Part shown: piece after piece, positions 59,075 to 64,000 of the stretch
Position numbering within the stretch: position 1 is the stretch's first letter
How the letters are laid out: every line of letters starts with the position of its first letter
Assembly (NCBI RefSeq): GCF_001655055.1
Contig: NZ_LXEW01000017.1
Coordinates: 1-64,000 of the forward strand
Length of the DNA stretch: 64,000 nt
Direction: 5' to 3'
From: Providencia heimbachae ATCC 35613
GTDB lineage: Bacteria; Pseudomonadota; Gammaproteobacteria; Enterobacterales; Enterobacteriaceae
The notes under the pieces: model-generated
Databases searched by the model: none
Told to the model about the DNA's origin: nothing
What the model saw: the letters and a program-made list of their open reading frames with translations, nothing else
Program-made: the position numbers and the translations under genes

Positions 59075-61149
59075 TTTTCGGCTCCTTTGGCCTCTTTCAT
59101 AATTGATAATAGTGATTCACGATCAAGTATCGTTGACAGTATTTTCCCCTCTGCCAAGTTAGGGCCATAAATTTGGTTAAATGGAACCGCGACTTGTCCA
59201 CGTTGTTGCAAAAAGGCGGTAATTTCTGGAGAAGGTTTCGTCCAATCGCCTCTTAATGCCACAACATCAGGTTCACTTAATGTTTGCTGTATTTCATCTC
59301 TCAACAAGACATTATATTTATTCGCTTTACAGGTTACGCACCATTCTGCGGTTACATCAATAAATACCCGCTTATTTTGTGAAAGTGCTTGCGTGATTGC
59401 TTGCTCAGTTAAAGGCTGCCAATCAACACTGTCTTTCACCAATGTGTGGCTGCCTCCATTTTGATCAAGCGCCATCCAGCTAAATCCACCCGCAAGGATC
59501 GCAAAGAGAATAAACGGCAGTATTGTTTTAGCTATTCCATTGTTTTTTAATAGAAAAACAACAAGTAACAATAGGAAGATAACTGCAATAATAATAGAGT
59601 AAGTGGCGCCAAAGTGGGGGATCAATAAACTAATTAACCACAAACTCGATACCAGCATCATCATGCCAAGTACGGCACGAAGTTTGCTCATCCAAGCACC
59701 CGGTTTTGGTAATAACTTGGCGATGGCTGGAAATGCGGCTATCAGTAACCAAGGCAGGCTCATACCGACACCTAAAGCCGTAAAGATAAGCCATAGCTGT
59801 TCCATTGGTGCAGCAAGCGCAAATGCCACTGCAGTGCCCAGAAAAGGTGCAGAACAAGGCGTCGCTAATAACGTTGCAAAGACGCCTTGCCAAAAGTGCC
59901 CACTATTACTATGGCCACCCGCTGTCGCTAAACGTGTATTAGCTTTGCTGCCAAGGTTGATTTCAAAAAGACCAAATAAGTTTGCGGTAAACAATGCAGT
60001 CACAAGCACCATAAAGCCGATAAACCACGGATTTTGGAATTGAATTCCCCAGCCCACCACTTGCTGACCGACTCGCAGCAAAGTCATTAGCAATGCCAAT
60101 AACCAGAAAGAAACTAAGATACCGGATGATGATAATAAAAATTGGCGGCGGATCGTTTTTTGTTCACCTTGCGGCACCATCAATACCGAGCCAAGTTTCA
60201 TGGCTAAAACAGGCAAAACACACGGCATTAGGTTTAAAATCAGTCCACCTAATAATGCGAATGATATTATTTGCCATAATGGGATGGCTAACCCAGCACT
60301 GCTTTGTATTATCGAGCCAGTAAATGGTGAAACTTCGCTGCTAACTTGCTGAGAAATATCACCATCAGTGACAACAAAAGAGACCGTTTTACCGGTTAAA
60401 TCCGGTGCTTCACCGCCCCAGTCATCACCCACATCAATCGTTGCTGTTAGGTTATTTCCAGACACATCAATTTTGGGTACGCCAAATGCAGCACCTTCAA
60501 TCGCATCGGTAAATAGATTCGGTTTTCCCCATTCACTACCTGCCGTTTTCTGTAGTTCAACGACCAATTTATCGCCAGAGAAACCAACTTTTGTTTGTTC
60601 AACTAAGCCACTCGTTGGCGGAACACCGCCTTTAGCTTGGTTAAAAGCCCAACTAAAATCAGCAGGCGCTGGCTCTGTTAAATCTAACTCAAACGGGTAG
60701 TCAGTAAGGATACAAACATTGCTACAAGTAGACAGTGTTAAAACACCCGATAATTTATCAAGTTTTTCATCACTGGTTACCGTAATCGGAAAAACGATAT
60801 CCCCCATGTAACCTTGTGTTGAAATACCGGCAACATCAAAGCGCCCTGGTGCTGGCCACTGCCAGTCAACGGAATTAACTGGGCTTTCCCAATTAATTGC
60901 AGGAGCAACCCCACCTTCTCCCGGTGATCGCCAATAGGTTTTCCACCCTTCTTCCAATTTAACATCTAATAAAATGTTAACTTTACCGTTTTCTTGTGCA
61001 GAGCTAAGTAAACGTACTTCTGCATGTCTTGGGCTGTTATCGTTCATCCAACCCGTTTTGGCAGGCTGTAACCACCCCGTATCGGCAGCCTGAAGGCTAC
61101 TCGAAAATAGAGCAAATAATATAAATAATGAATTAATAAAAAAACGCAT
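59071..61149 (-). CDS. scsB: DsbD-like electron transporter ScsB
   Basis: 692 residues. Signal peptide (1-21), then a periplasmic N-terminal domain with a Cys motif STCSNVCIL. The DsbD-like membrane domain spans about 285-560 with reactive Cys in LMPCVLPVLAMK and LATPCSAPFLGTA. The C-terminal thioredoxin domain has WCVTCKANK. It passes cytosolic electrons from thioredoxin to ScsC and other partners. Strong GGAGG ribosome site. Confidence 0.95.
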   Translation of the reverse strand: MRFFINSLFILFALFSSSLQAADTGWLQPAKTGWMNDNSPRHAEVRLLSSAQENGKVNILLDVKLEEGWKTYWRSPGEGGVAPAINWESPVNSVDWQWPAPGRFDVAGISTQGYMGDIVFPITVTSDEKLDKLSGVLTLSTCSNVCILTDYPFELDLTEPAPADFSWAFNQAKGGVPPTSGLVEQTKVGFSGDKLVVELQKTAGSEWGKPNLFTDAIEGAAFGVPKIDVSGNNLTATIDVGDDWGGEAPDLTGKTVSFVVTDGDISQQVSSEVSPFTGSIIQSSAGLAIPLWQIISFALLGGLILNLMPCVLPVLAMKLGSVLMVPQGEQKTIRRQFLLSSSGILVSFWLLALLMTLLRVGQQVVGWGIQFQNPWFIGFMVLVTALFTANLFGLFEINLGSKANTRLATAGGHSNSGHFWQGVFATLLATPCSAPFLGTAVAFALAAPMEQLWLIFTALGVGMSLPWLLIAAFPAIAKLLPKPGAWMSKLRAVLGMMMLVSSLWLISLLIPHFGATYSIIIAVIFLLLLVVFLLKNNGIAKTILPFILFAILAGGFSWMALDQNGGSHTLVKDSVDWQPLTEQAITQALSQNKRVFIDVTAEWCVTCKANKYNVLLRDEIQQTLSEPDVVALRGDWTKPSPEITAFLQQRGQVAVPFNQIYGPNLAEGKILSTILDRESLLSIMKEAKGAEK

Positions 61150-61196
61150 GGTTCCTCCAGAATAAATGACACCAACGAACTAAAAATCGTGGTGTT

Positions 61197-61592
61197 CTAA
61201 TTCCGAAGATTACAGAACTGTAAGTGGAGCCTGACTTTAGGAGGGGCATGTTTCTCTTCACGGTTTGCTCTATATATAAAGAGGTTAGTGCAAAAAACAG
61301 CGAGTACAGCCAAAGAAAGAAACACAAAGAAAAACGGTTCAATAACAACAGGTATCAGTGTTAATAAAGACTTGGCACTGAGCTCACAGGTTGAAAGGTT
61401 TGAGTCGCTATCTTTTTGCTGTTCAGTATAGGAAAACAGAGATTCAGGATTAGAGTGTAACTGTGTAACGGAATGCGGAACTAAAAAATGGGCGAATAGA
61501 CGCTCTCCGAGGGCTCTTTGATTCATACAAACCAATACCATCAGACAGGCGAGTATCACTAATCCATTGCCTAATTTTAAATGCCTATTCAT
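61197..61592 (-). CDS. scsA: Copper-sensitivity suppression membrane protein ScsA
   Basis: 131 residues. It has an N-terminal hydrophobic helix (about 8-24), a periplasmic segment with Cys (TCELSAKSL), a second long helix (about 77-105), and a basic C-terminus KVRLHLQFCNL. Resembles the ScsA/DUF2946-like first protein of Salmonella scs operons. Function unclear. It lies 47 bp ahead of scsB. Confidence 0.8.
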   Translation of the reverse strand: MNRHLKLGNGLVILACLMVLVCMNQRALGERLFAHFLVPHSVTQLHSNPESLFSYTEQQKDSDSNLSTCELSAKSLLTLIPVVIEPFFFVFLSLAVLAVFCTNLFIYRANREEKHAPPKVRLHLQFCNLRN

Positions 61593-61660
61593 TTATGTCT
61601 CAGATCATCATCCTAAAACCACACCAGTGAACCGCTTTCGGCCTGTGTACGTTGTTTATC

Positions 61661-61774
61661 TATACCCAAAATAATTCAAGGGAAATGTCGTCGCGACCTC
61701 AGTGATGCATAAGCGTGTGATTCGACGAGTTAAGTGACGTTAACAACCCGATAAAGTGATGAATGACGAGTATA
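61661..61774 (+). repeat. Diverged ERIC element
   Basis: About 114 bp beginning TATACCCAAAATAATTCAAG and ending GAATGACGAGTATA, with core GATGCATAAGCGTGTGATTC. Its ends match ERIC well; the centre is diverged and slightly shortened. Confidence 0.8.
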
Positions 61775-61890
61775 TAAGCCAAATAAAGATCACATCTTAC
61801 ACAGCAAAACATTCGGTACAAGTAGCAACGGCTAACCTTACAAACATTACCATTCATTTATCACATTTAAACTCATCCTTATCTGAAACT

Positions 61891-61906
61891 AGGCACAAAA
61901 ATTGCA
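61891..61906 (+). promoter_or_regulatory. Sigma-54 promoter for gltI
   Basis: AGGCACAAAAATTGCA fits the -24/-12 pattern GGCAC-N5-TTGCA. The orientation points toward gltI, about 350 bp away. Nitrogen-regulated (NtrC) control of gltIJKL would make sense for a glutamate/aspartate importer. Confidence 0.65.
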
Positions 61907-61942
61907 ACATCTGTGGTTGAGAATCCTAAATGAGGATGATTT

Positions 61943-61957
61943 GCACCCAGACAGTGC
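61943..61957. promoter_or_regulatory. NtrC-like palindrome
   Basis: GCACCCAGACAGTGC keeps the GCAC-N7-GTGC form of NtrC sites. It lies about 25 bp downstream of the predicted sigma-54 start, an unusual position, so its role is uncertain. Confidence 0.4.
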
Positions 61958-62165
61958 GCGATTATCGATTTTAGGCAACTATTCACCATATTAGTGCAGT
62001 AATTCAAGAACAGCCCAAATAATATGCGAGATAGCTCCCGATTTTGAAACAATTCATTTTCATTAGTTAACAATTTTAATTACTTTTTAACAATAATAAA
62101 ACATATAGCTAATGATCGCGGCATTGATGAAATCTGCGAAACATCAGCAAGCACAACACAATAAA

Positions 62166-62236
62166 ACCAAAATAATTCGAGTTACAGGTCGCTGAACGTA
62201 GTCAACATCCCTGCAACTTGAAGTATGAGGGTTATA
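62166..62236 (+). repeat. Internally deleted ERIC in the gltI leader
   Basis: Left end AAAATAATTCGAGTTACAGG is joined to the right end CTGCAACTTGAAGTATGA, with the central core lost. It ends about 30 bp ahead of the gltI ATG, so it lies in the transcribed leader. Confidence 0.8.
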
Positions 62237-62263
62237 CACCGATGTTCTAAAGGAGCTGTAATT

Positions 62264-63157
62264 ATGCGTATAAGTAAGCTTGCATTATCGATGATGATTC
62301 TAGGTGCTACCTGTGCAGTTCAAGCAGAAGAGTTAAATGGCACTCTGAAAAAAATTAAAGACAATGGTGTGATTGTTGTTGGTCACCGTGAATCTTCTGT
62401 CCCATTCTCTTACTATGATAACAGCCAAAAAGTTGTTGGTTATTCACAAGATTATTCAAACGAAATCGTCGATGCAGTGAAAAAGAAACTCAACATGCCT
62501 GATCTTGAGGTAAAACTTATCCCCATTACATCACAAAATCGTATTCCACTTCTCCAAAATGGCACATTTGATTTCGAATGTGGTTCAACGACCAATAATT
62601 TAGAAAGACAAAAACAAGCCGCTTTCTCTAATACTATCTTCGTTGTCGGAACACGTTTGCTGACGAAAGGTGATTCTGGCGTGAAAGACTTCGCCGATCT
62701 TGCAGGTAAAAACGTGGTTGTCACTTCGGGAACAACCTCTGAAATTCTGCTTAATCAGTTAAATGATGAGAAAAACATGAAAATGCGCATTATCAGTGCA
62801 AAAGATCATGGTGACTCATTCCGCACACTAGAATCAGGCCGAGCAGTTGCCTTTATGATGGATGACGCACTTCTTGCTGGTGAGCGTGCTAAAGCCAAAA
62901 AACCGACTATTTGGGAAATCGTGGGCAAACCACAAACAGAAGAAGCATACGGATGTATGCTGCGTAAAGATGACCCTCAATTTAAAGCGCTCGTCGATGA
63001 CACAATTGCTAAAGCACAAACATCTGGCGTAGCTGAAAAATCCTTTGATCGTTGGTTTAACCAACCTATCCCACCTAAAAACCTGAACCTGAAATTTACG
63101 TTGTCTGATGAAATGAAAGCATTATACAAATCACCTAACGATAAAGCATTGAACTAA
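62264..63157 (+). CDS. gltI: Glutamate/aspartate ABC transporter, periplasmic binding protein
   Basis: 297 residues from the ATG at 62264, preceded by AAGGAGC. The upstream in-frame ATG at 62225 lies beside the ERIC end and is not used. Signal peptide to about residue 22 (VQA|EELNG). SBP_bac_3 domain with FDFECGSTTNN and YGCMLRKDDP; ends DKALN. It captures glutamate and aspartate for GltJKL. Confidence 0.96.
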   Translation: MRISKLALSMMILGATCAVQAEELNGTLKKIKDNGVIVVGHRESSVPFSYYDNSQKVVGYSQDYSNEIVDAVKKKLNMPDLEVKLIPITSQNRIPLLQNGTFDFECGSTTNNLERQKQAAFSNTIFVVGTRLLTKGDSGVKDFADLAGKNVVVTSGTTSEILLNQLNDEKNMKMRIISAKDHGDSFRTLESGRAVAFMMDDALLAGERAKAKKPTIWEIVGKPQTEEAYGCMLRKDDPQFKALVDDTIAKAQTSGVAEKSFDRWFNQPIPPKNLNLKFTLSDEMKALYKSPNDKALN

Positions 63158-63193
63158 TAAAAAGACAAACAGGGTGTTACTGGAAGTAAGAAT

Positions 63194-63220
63194 TGCAAGG
63201 CGGTCGTTCCCCGCCTTGCA
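63194..63220 (+). ncRNA. gltI-gltJ intergenic hairpin (SroC-like position)
   Basis: Perfect 10-bp stem TGCAAGGCGG / CCGCCTTGCA with a 7-nt loop, 36 bp after gltI. In E. coli the small RNA SroC is excised from this same intergenic region. The hairpin may be the equivalent 3' stem or an attenuator that lowers gltJKL relative to gltI. Confidence 0.45.
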
Positions 63221-63270
63221 TCCTCTTCCCAGTTTTCGGGACAATGTTGTTGCCCACAGGAAGTCATATT

Positions 63271-64000
63271 ATGTCTATAAATTGGAATTGGGGAATATTC
63301 CTACAGGAAGCCCCGTTTGGGAATACCACCTATTTAGGGTGGTTAATATCTGGCCTTGAAGTCACGGTTACATTATCCATTTGCGCATGGATCATCGCTT
63401 TCTTAGTCGGCTCATTTTTCGGTATTTTACGCACTGTTCCTAACCGCTTTTTAGCTTTTTTAGGCACAGCCTATGTCGAACTTTTTCGTAATGTCCCACT
63501 CATTGTTCAATTCTTCACTTGGTACTTAGTGGTTCCTGAGCTGCTGCCTAAATCTATAGGTGATTGGTTTAAAATGGAGTTAGATCCAAATTACCAATTC
63601 TTCATTTCTTCGATGCTTTGCCTTGGTCTATTTACCGCAGCTCGAATGACAGAGCAAGTTCGTGCCGCAATCCAATCACTGCCTAGAGGACAAAAAAGTG
63701 CGGCTTTAGCCATGGGATTAACGTTACCGCAATCTTACCGTTACGTTTTATTGCCAAATGCTTATCGTGTCATTTTGCCACCAATGACCTCGGAAATGCT
63801 TAACTTAGTCAAAAACTCGGCTATCGCATCAACCATTGGGTTGGTTGACATGGCAGCACAAGCTGGAAAGCTGCTTGATTACTCGGCTCACGCTTGGGAA
63901 TCGTTCACGGCAATTACATTAGGCTATGTCGGTATCAACGTGATTATTATGATATTGATGACCCTGCTTGAGCGTAAAGTTCGCTTACCTGGCACACTGG
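63271..64000 (+). CDS. gltJ: Glutamate/aspartate ABC transporter permease, partial at window edge
   Basis: Starts MSINWNWGIFLQEAPFGNTT, with AGGAAG 8 nt ahead. About 243 residues are visible and no stop is reached. His/Glu-type amino-acid permease with several membrane helices and the EAA-like loop AALAMGLTLPQSYRYVLLPN. It pairs with GltK, expected just beyond the window. Confidence 0.95.
   Translation, partial: MSINWNWGIFLQEAPFGNTTYLGWLISGLEVTVTLSICAWIIAFLVGSFFGILRTVPNRFLAFLGTAYVELFRNVPLIVQFFTWYLVVPELLPKSIGDWFKMELDPNYQFFISSMLCLGLFTAARMTEQVRAAIQSLPRGQKSAALAMGLTLPQSYRYVLLPNAYRVILPPMTSEMLNLVKNSAIASTIGLVDMAAQAGKLLDYSAHAWESFTAITLGYVGINVIIMILMTLLERKVRLPGTL

Larger units (their letters stand above)
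61593..62163. other. scsA-gltI divergent region, no gene seen
   Basis: This region holds two diverged ERIC copies (61661-61774, and 62166-62236 beyond its right end), a sigma-54 promoter (61891-61906) and an NtrC-like palindrome (61943-61957). Minus-strand open frames here have no ribosome site or family resemblance. The scsA promoter was not placed. Confidence 0.5.

Noticed and set aside
54285-61660. The segment between lnt and gltI as a prophage or integrative element
   Set aside because: No integrase, transposase, phage gene or flanking direct repeat was found.
61879-62073. 64-codon minus-strand frame upstream of gltI
   Set aside because: Overlaps the sigma-54 promoter and has no recognisable start signal or homology.

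Overview
The window is chromosomal DNA of an AT-rich member of the Enterobacterales. Gene order follows the E. coli nadA-gltA-kdp-nag-lnt-glt backbone. Protein divergence, low GC, many ERIC repeats and a Proteus-type scs operon point to the Morganellaceae, most likely Providencia or a close relative. This is inferred from remembered family sequences and synteny, not from a search.

Layout. At 1-430 lies a tRNA-Lys array on the minus strand, with two decayed tRNA-Val-like remnants between or beside the copies. At 629-6637 (minus) are the Tol-Pal envelope operon (ybgC-tolQRAB-pal-cpoB) and the downstream end of the cytochrome bd operon (cydA-cydB-cydX-ybgE, to 9372). At 10230-20055 (minus) is the TCA block sdhCDAB-sucABCD, with gltA divergent at 20783. 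Next come an AraC/MFS pair (22131-24162), nif3-like ybgI, ybfA, and the complete potassium-ATPase locus kdpFABC with its sensor and regulator kdpDE (26188-34058). Then follow a small DUF5329 gene, glnS, a TSUP exporter, a DUF2569 protein, and the divergent N-acetylglucosamine genes nagE / nagBAC. A seven-tRNA operon (Met-Leu-Gln-Gln-Met-Leu-Gln) follows, then a dctA-like transporter, ubiF, and miaB-ybeZ-ybeY-corC-lnt. The window ends in the glutamate/aspartate ABC transporter genes gltI and gltJ (gltJ is cut by the window edge).

Accessory parts. In E. coli lnt and gltI are adjacent. Here about 7.3 kb separates them. That segment holds a divergent three-gene module (NrtR-type Nudix/winged-helix regulator; SPFH protein; NAD-kinase-like protein) and the copper/redox operon scsABCD. 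The scs operon appears to continue into an unannotated 41-residue membrane peptide and a VF530-family gene. The 105-bp gap in front of the SPFH gene carries three copies of a 13-bp palindrome, probably the operators of the NrtR-like regulator. This module is the best candidate in the window for a poorly described system.

Repeats. Seven ERIC (IRU) loci are visible. They include tandem arrays with an exact 127-bp period, 46-47-bp internally deleted mini copies, and copies that abut stop codons or supply the 3' end of an AraC-family gene. Non-coding signals include a KdpE box, a CRP site and promoter for sdhC, probable NagC and CRP sites between nagE and nagB, a sigma-54 promoter ahead of gltI, a GC-discriminator promoter for the tRNA operon, several terminators, and hairpins that may belong to 3'-UTR small RNAs.
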